In this document: positions 56,448 through 64,000 of the stretch, piece after piece | How the letters are laid out: each line of letters opens with the position of its first letter | How positions within the stretch are numbered: the stretch's first letter is position 1 | Assembly (NCBI RefSeq): GCF_001278075.1 | Contig: NZ_CP011340.1 | Coordinates: 8,305,501 to 8,369,500 of the forward strand | Length of the DNA stretch: 64,000 nucleotides | Direction of reading: 5' to 3' | DNA from: Streptomyces pristinaespiralis | Lineage (GTDB): Bacteria; Actinomycetota; Actinomycetes; Streptomycetales; Streptomycetaceae | Program-made: the position numbers and the translations under genes | Notes under the pieces: generated by a model | Databases searched by the model: none | What the model saw: the letters and a program-made list of their open reading frames with translations, nothing else | What the model was told of the DNA's origin: nothing

Positions 56448-56641
56448 CCCTCCAAAGAGAACGGCGCCGGCCGTCCGCGCCCCGCACGCCCCGCACCGCG
56501 GGCCCGGCCGGGCTCACGGGCCCGGCCGCCCGCCCGCCGCGCCGCCGGCGCAGGGCACGGCGAAGCCGTGCCCGCACCCGCGCATCACGGAGGGCGGCAC
56601 CAGATCCCCGCTCGCCGGCGGACCGGCCCGCGGCCAGGGGC

Positions 56642-58021
56642 CTACTGTCTCCCGGCGGCCAGGGCGGCCAGCTGCTCCACCCTGGCGTGGAGCCGGTCGA
56701 GACGGAGCTCGGCCTCCGGCTTTATCAGGACACTGCGCATCACCCGCGCCGCACCGGCGTCCCGCACAACCCGCGGATGACGCCGGGCGAACGCGTCGGC
56801 GTCCGCGCGCAGCACACTCAGGAACACCGGATCGTCGGCCGCGTACATGCCCTCGTGCAGCAGCCGCTCACAGGCCGCGTCGACCGACAGCAGCGAGAAC
56901 GGCCGCACCGCGGGCACGTACGTGACGATGTCGAGATCCGGACGCTGGTACAGCTCCAGCACGTCGGAGCCGGCCAGCAGGTCCGCCCAGCGGAGCGCCG
57001 CCCGGCGGCCGGCGGCGAGTATCTCGCCGAAGCCCTCCCGGTTCAGCGGCAGCAGCTGCAGCGTCAGCCACAGACCGGCCGCCGCCGCGCCCGCGCGCGA
57101 GCACTCCAGGCTGATCTCGCCCAGATGCAGCTCCGCCTGCGTGAAGTAGGTGTAGGGGGAGTCGTGCGCGAAATGCCGGCCGGCCCCCGGGTCGTTGAAC
57201 AGCACCGCCCCGCAGCCGTAGGGCTGCAGGCCGTGCTTGTGCGGGTCGACCACCACCGAGTCGCACCCGGCCACCGCCGCCCACGGCCGCGGGTCCAGGC
57301 CCACCGGGTCCACGGAACGGCCCAGCAGCGCGAAGAAGCCGCCGTACGCCGCGTCCACATGCACCCGCGCCCCGTGGCGGCGCGCCATCGGCAGCACCTC
57401 GTGCACCTCGTCGACCGCGCCCAGCCCCGTCGTCCCCAGCGTCACCACCACGGTCCCGACACGGCCCGTCGCCAGCAGCCGCTCCAGCGCCTCGAGGTCG
57501 ATCCGGCCCCGCGCGTCGACGGGCACCCGGTGGCCCTCCATGCCCAGCACATGGCACATCCGCTCATGCGTGTAATGACACTCGGAGCTGTAGGCGACAC
57601 CCCGGCCCGGATGGGACTCGCGCGCCACGTACAGCGCCTCCAGGTTCGCCATCGTGCCGCTGGTCGTCAGATGACCCAGCGGATCCTTGAGACCGAACAT
57701 CGCACCGAGCGAGGCGACGCACTCGCGTTCCATCTCGGTGGTCGCCGGACCGCCCTCCGCGGCATGGTTGTTGGGGTTGAACAGCATCGCCGTCACATAG
57801 CCGACGACGGCCGCCGGATGCGGCGCCTTGACCATCTGCCCCGCGTACGACGGGTGGAAGAACGGATAGTTGTCGTCCAGCCGCTTGGCGAACCGCTCGA
57901 AGACCGGCGCGAACGCCGCGTCGTCGATCCGGTGGCTGGGGTGGGGCGTGAACGGGCCGAACCGCTCCCCGAACCGCTCGAAGACGTCCACCGCACGCGG
58001 AAGCCAGTACCGAAGATCCAC
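56642..58021 (-). CDS. PLP-dependent group II amino acid decarboxylase
   Basis: 459 aa from GTG 58021 with GGGAGGAC 7 bp upstream; an ATG at 58090 is possible. Aromatic-L-amino-acid/glutamate decarboxylase family: HLTTSGTMANLEALYVAR, HVDAAYGGFFAL and the PLP lysine in VVDPHKHGLQPYGCG. It removes CO2 from an amino acid to give an amine, or a related decarboxylation-oxidation. The amine could feed the ligase/ACP or oxoamine steps. It is divergent from a multicopper oxidase gene (179-bp shared upstream region). Confidence 0.86.
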   Translation of the reverse strand: MDLRYWLPRAVDVFERFGERFGPFTPHPSHRIDDAAFAPVFERFAKRLDDNYPFFHPSYAGQMVKAPHPAAVVGYVTAMLFNPNNHAAEGGPATTEMERECVASLGAMFGLKDPLGHLTTSGTMANLEALYVARESHPGRGVAYSSECHYTHERMCHVLGMEGHRVPVDARGRIDLEALERLLATGRVGTVVVTLGTTGLGAVDEVHEVLPMARRHGARVHVDAAYGGFFALLGRSVDPVGLDPRPWAAVAGCDSVVVDPHKHGLQPYGCGAVLFNDPGAGRHFAHDSPYTYFTQAELHLGEISLECSRAGAAAAGLWLTLQLLPLNREGFGEILAAGRRAALRWADLLAGSDVLELYQRPDLDIVTYVPAVRPFSLLSVDAACERLLHEGMYAADDPVFLSVLRADADAFARRHPRVVRDAGAARVMRSVLIKPEAELRLDRLHARVEQLAALAAGRQ

Positions 58022-58200
58022 GACAACGTCCTCCCAGGGCGGCACGACCGACGCCCCAGGTATACGGACAGCGGCGCAACGCCCCCGCAACGCGGGGCCC
58101 CGGGCCGGCTGCCGGGACGGGCGCGGCCGTACCCGAGTGCCGTGCGAGCCGCCCGTGCTGCACTCAGCCCGCCCAGCCCCTGCCCTCGAGGGAGAACACC
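58022..58200. promoter_or_regulatory. Divergent promoter region (decarboxylase / multicopper oxidase)
   Basis: 179 bp between divergent starts. GAGGGAGAACACC immediately precedes the oxidase ATG. No clear promoter hexamers; must contain both start sites. Confidence 0.45.
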
Positions 58201-59652
58201 ATGGTCACCAGACGCCGCGTGCTCGGAGCAACGCTCGCCACCACCGGAGCCTCACTGTTCACCGCCGCCGCTCTCACCCCGCTGTTCCAGGCCCGCAGCG
58301 CCCAGGCCGGCACCCGCCCCGCGAGCGCCCCGCTGTTCACCACCGCGCTGCCCGTGCCGCCCGTCCTCACCCCGCTGTCCACCGCCGGCGGCAAGGACAC
58401 CTACGCGCTCACCCTGCGCCGCGCCCGCACCGAGATACTCCCCGGCATCAGCACCGAGGTCCTCACCTACAACGGCCACTTCCCGGGCCCCACCATCAAG
58501 GCCAGATCCGGCCGCCCGGTCGTCGTCCACCACCGCAACGCCCTGGAGGACCACGCCTCCGTCCACCTGCACGGCGCCTCCGTCGCGCCCACCGACGACG
58601 GCGCCCCCATGGACACCTTCGCCCCCGGCACGAGCCGCACCTACACCTACCCCAACCGGCAGCCGCACGCCCCGCTCTGGTACCACGACCACGCCCACCA
58701 CCACGAGTCCGAGCACGTCTACCGCGGCCTGTCCGGCTCCTACCTGCTCACCGACGACACCGAACAGGCCCTGCCGCTGCCCGCCGGCTCCTACGACATC
58801 CCCATCGCCCTGCGCGACGCCCGGCTCGACGAACGCGGCCGCCTCGTCTACGAGATGGACGACGCCCTCGGCCGCACCACCCTCCTCGCCAACGGCAAGC
58901 CCTACCCCTACCTCCAGGTCGCCGCCCGCAAGTACCGCTTCCGGCTGCTGAACTCCTCCAACCTGCGCTTCTTCCACCTGCGCCTCGCCGACGGCGGCCC
59001 CATCACCCAGATCGGCTCCGACGGCGGCCTGCTGCCCGCCCCCGCCACCCTCGACTCGCTGTGGCTCTCACCCGCCGAACGGGCCGACATCGTCATCGAC
59101 TTCTCCCGCTACCCCGTCGGCACCCGGCTCGTCCTCGAGAACACCCTCGGGCCCGGCAGCCCCGAACAGGTCGGCCAGGTCCTGCGGTTCGACATCGTGC
59201 GCACCGCACCCGACCCCAGCAGCGTCCCGGCCGTCCTGCGCACCCTGCCGCCGCTGCCCACCGCGACAGTCGAACGCTCCTTCGAGCTGCGCATGACCGA
59301 CGAGAGCGGCGCCCCGGGCGCCCAGGGCCTCGTCAACGGCCGCGTCTTCGACCACGACCGCATCGACACCCGCATCCGCCACGGCGCGAGCGAGATCTGG
59401 ACCGTCACCAACCCGAACACCCTCGTCCCGCACAACTTCCACCTGCACCTGGTGCAGTTCAGGGTCCTCGCCCGCAACGGGCAGGCACCGGACCCCTCGG
59501 AGTCCGGCCTCAAGGACACCGTGCGGCTGCTGCCCGGCGAAACCGTCCGGCTCCAGGCCACCTTCGACACCTACCGCGGCACGTACGTCTACCACTGCCA
59601 CCTGCTCGACCACTCCGCGATGGGCATGATGGCCCAGATGCGCATCAGCTGA
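58201..59652 (+). CDS. Secreted multicopper oxidase, Tat signal
   Basis: 483 aa. The N-terminus TRRRVLGATLATTGASLFTA is a twin-arginine export signal. Copper-site motifs appear in order: VHLHG (about 120), WYHDHAHHHE (about 160), HNFHLHLVQF (about 411) and YHCHLLDHSAMGMM (about 464-477). This is a three-domain CotA/bilirubin-oxidase/phenoxazinone-synthase type enzyme. It oxidises phenols or o-aminophenols with oxygen. Beside a decarboxylase and a transporter it may complete the product outside the cytoplasm, or detoxify copper. Its last 8 bp overlap the convergent exporter gene. Confidence 0.92.
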   Translation: MVTRRRVLGATLATTGASLFTAAALTPLFQARSAQAGTRPASAPLFTTALPVPPVLTPLSTAGGKDTYALTLRRARTEILPGISTEVLTYNGHFPGPTIKARSGRPVVVHHRNALEDHASVHLHGASVAPTDDGAPMDTFAPGTSRTYTYPNRQPHAPLWYHDHAHHHESEHVYRGLSGSYLLTDDTEQALPLPAGSYDIPIALRDARLDERGRLVYEMDDALGRTTLLANGKPYPYLQVAARKYRFRLLNSSNLRFFHLRLADGGPITQIGSDGGLLPAPATLDSLWLSPAERADIVIDFSRYPVGTRLVLENTLGPGSPEQVGQVLRFDIVRTAPDPSSVPAVLRTLPPLPTATVERSFELRMTDESGAPGAQGLVNGRVFDHDRIDTRIRHGASEIWTVTNPNTLVPHNFHLHLVQFRVLARNGQAPDPSESGLKDTVRLLPGETVRLQATFDTYRGTYVYHCHLLDHSAMGMMAQMRIS

Positions 59653-61126
59653 CGACGGCCGCCGGCCGCCTCCGCAACCCGGCGGCGGCCACCAGCGCCA
59701 CAGCCGCGAACCCGGCGCCCGCGACGAACCCGGCCGCCGCCCCGCCGCCGTGCGACGCCACCGCCACCAGCGTCGCGAGCCCCACCGAACCCCCCACGCT
59801 CTGCACCGCGTTCAGCACCCCGGAGGCCGCCCCCGCCCTGTCCGGCGCCGGCGACGACGTCGCCAGCACCGTCAGCGGCAGCACCGCGCACGCCATCCCC
59901 GCCCCCAGCAGCACCAGCGCCGGCAGCACCACCGGGTAGGGGCCCGTCACGGACAGCGCCAGCCACCCGTTCCCGCACATCAGCAGCCCCGCGCCCACCG
60001 CCAGCATCCGCCGCGCCCCCAGCCGCCGCAGCAGCCGCTCACCACCGGCCGCGGCGAGCGCCGTCGTCACCGGCAGCGGCAGCAGCGCACACGCCGCCAC
60101 CAGCGCCGACCAGCCCCGACCCGCCTGGAAGAACTGGTTGAGGAAGAAGTACGTGCCGATCACCGCGCCCGGCACCGCGAGCGTCGCCCCGTACGCCAGC
60201 AGCCGGTCCCGGTCGGCGAACAGCGCAGGCGCCACCAGCGGCTGCCGGGCCCGGCGTTCGACCACCGCGAACAGCACCAGCACCGCGATCCCCGCCGGCA
60301 CACCGCCCGCCACACTCAGGTCGCTCCACGGCCGCTCGGCCGCCCGCGCCAGCCCGAACACCAGCGCGGCCGCGCCCAGCGCCGACAGCAGCGCCCCCGC
60401 CGCGTCGAGGCGGCCGGGCACCCGCCGCGTCTCGACGAGCACGAACGGCGCCGCCACCACGATCGCCACCCCCACCGGAACGTCCAGGTACACCACCCAC
60501 CGCCAGGAGCCGAGCGAGGTCAGCGCACCGGCCAGCAGCAGCCCGCCGGCCGTGCTGAGCGCCCCGGCCGCCGTGCACACCGCGATCGCCCGCGTCCGCG
60601 CGGGACCCGGGGGGAACATGCTCAGCAGCAGCGCCAGCCCGCTGGGCGCGGCCAGCGCCGCACCCACGCCCTGCACCGCCCGCACCGCGATCAGCATCTC
60701 GCCCGACGAGGCCGCCCCGCGCAGCGCCGCGGCGGCCGTGAACAGCGCGACCCCCGCCATGAACACCCGCCGCCGGCCCAGCAGATCACCCAGCCGCCCG
60801 CCGAGCAGCAGCAGCCCGCCGAACGCCAGCAGATAGGCGGTCACCACCCACGAGGCGCCGACCTCCGACAGACCCAGGTCGGCCCGCATGCCCGGCAGCG
60901 CGATGTTCACGATCGGATCGTCGAGCTGGATCATCGCGTTGCAGCCGGCGATCACCGCGAGCGCGCCGGCGGCCCGCCGCGTCTTTCCCACCCGTACTCC
61001 CGCACCGGACCCGGACACCGCCGTGTGCCCGGACCCGGACACTGCCGTGCGCCCGGACGCGGACGGCGTCGGCCGGGGACCCGCCGGGGCGGCCGGCACC
61101 GGCTGGTCGGAGAGCTGCGCGGTCAT
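59645..61126 (-). CDS. MFS exporter, DHA2 (14-helix) type
   Basis: 493 aa, ATG with GAGGAGG upstream. The N-terminal about 50 residues are polar with a repeated TAVSGSG unit. Then come about 14 hydrophobic helices with motif A (GGRLGDLLGRRRVF) and motif C-like GVGAALAAPSGLALL. DDPIVNIALPGMRADLGLS marks the drug:H+ antiporter-2 group. It probably exports an antibiotic, either the streptogramin or the product of the second locus. It is convergent with, and overlaps, the oxidase gene. Confidence 0.92.
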   Translation of the reverse strand: MTAQLSDQPVPAAPAGPRPTPSASGRTAVSGSGHTAVSGSGAGVRVGKTRRAAGALAVIAGCNAMIQLDDPIVNIALPGMRADLGLSEVGASWVVTAYLLAFGGLLLLGGRLGDLLGRRRVFMAGVALFTAAAALRGAASSGEMLIAVRAVQGVGAALAAPSGLALLLSMFPPGPARTRAIAVCTAAGALSTAGGLLLAGALTSLGSWRWVVYLDVPVGVAIVVAAPFVLVETRRVPGRLDAAGALLSALGAAALVFGLARAAERPWSDLSVAGGVPAGIAVLVLFAVVERRARQPLVAPALFADRDRLLAYGATLAVPGAVIGTYFFLNQFFQAGRGWSALVAACALLPLPVTTALAAAGGERLLRRLGARRMLAVGAGLLMCGNGWLALSVTGPYPVVLPALVLLGAGMACAVLPLTVLATSSPAPDRAGAASGVLNAVQSVGGSVGLATLVAVASHGGGAAAGFVAGAGFAAVALVAAAGLRRRPAAVVS

Positions 61127-61405
61127 GGTCGGCCTCCTCGAGATGCTTCCCGGCGCGGACAGCGCCCCGGGCACGCTCTCAGGGACCGCTCGAGAAACCG
61201 TCGACACCCGCTCGCCCCGGCAACCCGCCGTACGCGGTGCGACCTGCCCCCGGCCCGCGAGCCGGCCGGCGCCGCCTCGAGCCCCCGTCCAGATCCGCTC
61301 GGACCGCCCTGGCCGACGGCCGGGCCCGCGCCTAGGCTCCCGACGCCCGTGTGCGCGTCGCCCGACACCTGCCGCGAGCCTCGCAATCGACCGAGTGAGG
61401 ACCCC

Positions 61406-62056
61406 ATGGCTGCCAACCCGTACCACCCGTACGGCCCCGCGAACCCCTACGCGCCCGCGCCGCCGCCCCCGCGCCCGGCCCGCCGCCCGAGCAGGACGAC
61501 CGGACCGCTGCTGGTGACCTCGACCGTCACCATGGGCCTGATGGCCGGACTGTTCTTCACCTTCGACGTGTCGATCATGCCGGGCCTCGCCCGGACCGAC
61601 GACCGCTTCTACGTCGAGGCGATGCAGAACTTCAACGAACTCATCGACAACAGCGGCCTGTTCGCGCTGGTGTTCATCGGCGCATTCGTCGCCACGACCA
61701 CCGCCGCCGTCCTCGACTTCCGCCGCGGCCACCGGTCACCGGCCCTGTGGGCGACGGTCGCCGCGACCCTCTACCTGGTGGCGCTGCTCATCACGTTCTC
61801 CGTCAACATCCCCCTGAACATGGAACTCGCGCAGCTCGGCGACCCGGCGAAGGTCACCGACTTCGCCCTGGTCGACAAGTTCAAGGGCATCTGGGAGACC
61901 ACCAACATCATGCGGACCCTGCTGTGCGCGGCCGCGCTGGGCTGCCTGGCCCACTGCCTGAAGCTCCACGGCCGCGCCACCGCCACCGCCCCGGCCCCCG
62001 CCGCCCCGCAGGCACCGCCGCCGCACTTCCCGCCGTACGCCCCGCGCACCGGCTGA
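61406..62056 (+). CDS. DUF1772 membrane protein with Pro-rich N-terminus
   Basis: 216 aa. A Pro/Ala/Tyr-rich N-terminal tail (about 35 residues) precedes four membrane segments. FTFDVSIMPGL, AMQNFNELIDN and VNIPLNMEL are the same signatures as in the shorter paralogue at 31072-31563. A second Pro-rich tail ends the protein. Function unknown; related to anthrone-oxygenase-like membrane proteins. The 279-bp region upstream is shared with the divergent MFS gene and carries no other gene. Confidence 0.8.
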   Translation: MAANPYHPYGPANPYAPAPPPPRPARRPSRTTGPLLVTSTVTMGLMAGLFFTFDVSIMPGLARTDDRFYVEAMQNFNELIDNSGLFALVFIGAFVATTTAAVLDFRRGHRSPALWATVAATLYLVALLITFSVNIPLNMELAQLGDPAKVTDFALVDKFKGIWETTNIMRTLLCAAALGCLAHCLKLHGRATATAPAPAAPQAPPPHFPPYAPRTG

Positions 62057-62070
62057 CCCCGCCCGCCGCG

Positions 62071-62092
62071 CCGGCCGCCGGGGGGCGGCCGG
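62071..62092 (+). terminator. Hairpin after the DUF1772 gene
   Basis: Inverted repeat CCGGCCGCC (62071-62079) / GGCGGCCGG (62084-62092), 14 bp after the stop, between convergent genes. Confidence 0.7.
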
Positions 62093-62197
62093 CTGCCTCT
62101 GCCACCTGAGCGGTGGCGACTTCGCCGCACTCGGAGGCATGCCCGTCTTCATCGACTGGCGTAGAGCCTGCTTTTGACGACCTCCGCAGGACCCGGC

Positions 62198-62848
62198 TCA
62201 GGCCCGTGGCGCGGCCTTCTCGAGGTCGTCGACGGTTCCGGCCATGACCGTGCGAACGTGCTCCGTGAGGTGCTCCGCGGGCCAGTCCCACCAGGCGAGC
62301 CGGAGCAGACGGGCGACATCGGCGTCGTTGTAGCGGGTGCGGACGACCTTGGCCGGGTTGCCGCCGACGATCGCGTAGTCGGGGACGTCGTCCACGACGA
62401 CGGCGCCGGAGGCGATGATCGCGCCGTGCCCGATGCGTACGCCGGGCATGACCATGGTGTGGTAGCCGAACCAGACGTCGTTGCCGACGACGGTGTCGCC
62501 CCTGCCCGGCAGGCCGGTGATCAGGTCGAAGTGCTCGGCCCAGGACGCGCCCATGATGGGGAAGGGGAACGTGGAGGGGCCGTCCATGCGGTGGTTGGCG
62601 CCGTTCATGATGAACCGCACCCCCGTGCCCAGCGCGCAGAACTTCCCGATGACCAGCTTCTCCGGCCCGTAGTGGTAGAGCACGTTGCGGGTCTCGAACG
62701 CGGTCGGATCGTCCGGGTCGTCGTAGTAGGAGTACTCCCCGACCTCGATCAGCGGCGAGGTCACCAGCGGCTTGAGCAGCACCACGCGCGGCTGGTCGGG
62801 AAACGGGTGAAGCGCCATCGGGTCCGGAGGAAGCTGATTCATCGGCAT
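62198..62848 (-). CDS. Vat-like xenobiotic (streptogramin A/chloramphenicol-type) acetyltransferase
   Basis: 216 aa from the ATG of MPMNQL; the frame is open to 62884. A left-handed beta-helix hexapeptide protein of the XAT family. IEVGEYSYYDDP, LYHYGPEKLVIGKFCALG, the catalytic-His region IMNGANHRMDG, GDTVVGNDVWFGYHTMVMPGVRIG, VVGGNPAKVV and AWWDWP all follow the order seen in Vat proteins. Vat enzymes acetylate the hydroxyl of group A streptogramins. In a streptogramin producer it could protect the host, although XAT members also act on other drugs. It lies about 44 kb from snaA/snaB. Confidence 0.85.
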   Translation of the reverse strand: MPMNQLPPDPMALHPFPDQPRVVLLKPLVTSPLIEVGEYSYYDDPDDPTAFETRNVLYHYGPEKLVIGKFCALGTGVRFIMNGANHRMDGPSTFPFPIMGASWAEHFDLITGLPGRGDTVVGNDVWFGYHTMVMPGVRIGHGAIIASGAVVVDDVPDYAIVGGNPAKVVRTRYNDADVARLLRLAWWDWPAEHLTEHVRTVMAGTVDDLEKAAPRA

Positions 62849-63140
62849 CGCTTTCGGTACGGCAGCAGCTGGTGAAGATCCCATTCTGCTCGTGGCGCCT
62901 CACAGACCCGGCCCCCGGGGGCCGACGGGCCTCCTGGGACCCGGCCCGGCCCCGGGCCGGCGCTTTTACGCCCGCGCACCGCGAGCACGGCGAGGCACAG
63001 CAGCACCGGCTCCGTCAGGCGGGACAGCATCTCCGTGTAGGTGCCGGTGGTAACCGCTGTCGCCGTCCCGTCCGCGAGGGCCGCACCGGCCGCACCCCGC
63101 CCCGCGCGGTCGGCCGCAACCCGCCCCGCTCCTCCCCGCG

Positions 63141-63869
63141 TTACGCTCCCGTCGACCCGCCGCCCGGACCCTGCGCAGGGTCCGCGAGCTGCCGGTACTC
63201 GTCCAGCCCCGGGTAGCGTTGCGGGATCTGCGTGGTGAGGAACCGCGCCGGCACGTCGTGGAAGCTGCCGTGCCGGGCGGCGTAGGAGAAGAACGCCGCG
63301 CCCCGCCGGTCCCGGTCGGGCAGCAGCGCGTCGCTGCGGCCGTCGAAGCCGGTCGGTTCCACTCCCAGCCGTTCGCACAGCGCACGGTGGAACATCGGGG
63401 TCACCTTCACCCAGCGGCCCTCCAGCCACAGTTCGCTGTAGCCGTGCCAGGCGAACACGTCGGTGCCGGTCGCCGCCCGCATCCGCCGCCCGGTGTGATG
63501 GTGGTTGACCACGTCGGCGAACGCCACACGGGCCGGGATCCCCGACGCCCGCGCCAGCGCCGTCAGCAGCGACGCCTTGCTCACGCAGAAGCCGTGCCCC
63601 TCGGCCAGCACGCTGCTGGCCCGGTAGGTCTCCTCGTCCCGCAGATACGCGCCCATGGAGATCGGCCGGCCCGGCGGGATGCTGCAGTAGCCGATCCGGT
63701 CGCGCACCTGCTCGTACAGGGCGCGCGCCTTGTCGACGCCGTGCGCGCCGGGCGCGATGCGGGCCGCGGTCTCCCGTACGGCGGGGTGGGCGCTGTCGAC
63801 GTAGCGGCCGGGTTCCAGACAGCGGCGCACGTCCTCGGGCATCCGCAGCACGGCCGGCGTCAGCGACAT
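63141..63869 (-). CDS. Transglutaminase-fold protein
   Basis: 242 aa. The Cys-His-Asp catalytic set of the transglutaminase/protease core is visible: Cys in GHGFCVSKASLLTALARASGIPAR (about 94), His in WHGYSELWLEGRWVKVTP (about 141) and the following Asp/Thr region. ARVAFADVVNH is the usual strand. Such free-standing proteins are peptidases or amide-forming enzymes in some pathways. Its start overlaps the end of a KAS III-like gene, so a biosynthetic link is likely. The gap 62849-63140 holds no gene. Confidence 0.83.
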   Translation of the reverse strand: MSLTPAVLRMPEDVRRCLEPGRYVDSAHPAVRETAARIAPGAHGVDKARALYEQVRDRIGYCSIPPGRPISMGAYLRDEETYRASSVLAEGHGFCVSKASLLTALARASGIPARVAFADVVNHHHTGRRMRAATGTDVFAWHGYSELWLEGRWVKVTPMFHRALCERLGVEPTGFDGRSDALLPDRDRRGAAFFSYAARHGSFHDVPARFLTTQIPQRYPGLDEYRQLADPAQGPGGGSTGA

Positions 63870-64000
63870 TCCCCGGCCTCCGGTACGGCGGGTACGTCGG
63901 GCGTGGCGGTGAACTCCAGCACGGCGACCGTGCAGTTGTAGCCGCCGCCCAGCCCGGCGACCAGTACCCGGTCGCCGGCCTCGACCGCGCCGGAGACGAT
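63860..64000 (-). CDS. KAS III-family protein, C-terminal fragment (cut by window edge)
   Basis: 47 codons at the right edge, ending in TGA at 63860-63862. The stretch GDRVLVAGLGGGYNCTVAVL matches the glycine-rich C-terminal strand of KAS III/acyltransferase proteins (compare GFGAGMTWGSVLLEW in the KAS III at 35.7-36.7 kb). The rest, including the active site, is outside the window. Its last codons overlap the transglutaminase start, indicating an operon on the minus strand. Confidence 0.7.
   Translation of the reverse strand: MVSGAVEAGDRVLVAGLGGGYNCTVAVLEFTATPDVPAVPEAGECR

Overview
The DNA is very GC-rich with strong third-position GC bias, many ATGA/GTGA stop-start overlaps and GTG/TTG starts. 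This points to a Streptomyces chromosome or large linear replicon. No rRNA, tRNA or CRISPR array was seen.

Region 1 (1-18.1 kb) reads as part of a streptogramin (pristinamycin/virginiamycin-type) antibiotic cluster. It holds the 3' end of a peptide synthetase with a terminal thioesterase (SnbDE-like). Next is a tightly coupled arylglycine operon: DpgC-like oxygenase, ThDP E1 alpha and beta, thioesterase, MbtH protein, aminotransferase (pglABCD-mbtY-pglE-like). A two-module NRPS with an epimerase and thioesterase (SnaD-like) follows, then the flavin monooxygenase pair SnaA/SnaB. The SnaA and SnaB products are 422 and 277 aa, the lengths I remember for the pristinamycin IIA synthase subunits. 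A TnpB-type transposon sits exactly between them.

Region 2 (18.2-26.2 kb) is one operon that rebuilds S-adenosylmethionine: metK(samS), adenosine kinase, metH, metF, ahcY. It can recycle the S-adenosylhomocysteine produced by the methylation steps of such pathways. It ends in a strong hairpin.

Region 3 (26.2-32.8 kb) is accessory DNA: a truncated transposase relic, a VapBC-like toxin-antitoxin pair, an NmrA-type oxidoreductase, a hemerythrin-like protein, a DUF1772 membrane protein and an AraC-type regulator.

Region 4 (about 32.8-59 kb) is a second specialised-metabolite locus that I cannot match to a known product. It has a KAS III-ACP-flavin oxidase arm, a CFA-type methyltransferase, a Baeyer-Villiger-type monooxygenase, a FabG-like reductase and a SARP regulator. 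A further operon encodes an alpha-oxoamine synthase, KAS II, a MaoC double hotdog, a truncated acyl-AMP ligase, ACP, a TrpD-like phosphoribosyltransferase, an ectoine-synthase-like cupin and an acyl-CoA-dehydrogenase-like protein. A divergent TrpC-like barrel, hydrolase, PLP decarboxylase and multicopper oxidase lie beyond. The TrpD- and TrpC-like proteins have lost residues that normally bind or process the tryptophan-pathway substrates. This suggests a repurposed phosphoribosyl/ring-forming route, the best candidate here for an undescribed system.

Region 5 (59.6-64 kb) holds an MFS exporter, a second DUF1772 protein, a Vat-like acetyltransferase that could inactivate group A streptogramins, a transglutaminase-fold protein and the 3' end of a KAS III gene cut by the window edge.

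Two intact TnpB elements (15908-17291 and 44720-46105) sit at sites where removing them restores a perfect ATGA stop-start overlap. A third, solo left end lies before the SDR gene at 39688.
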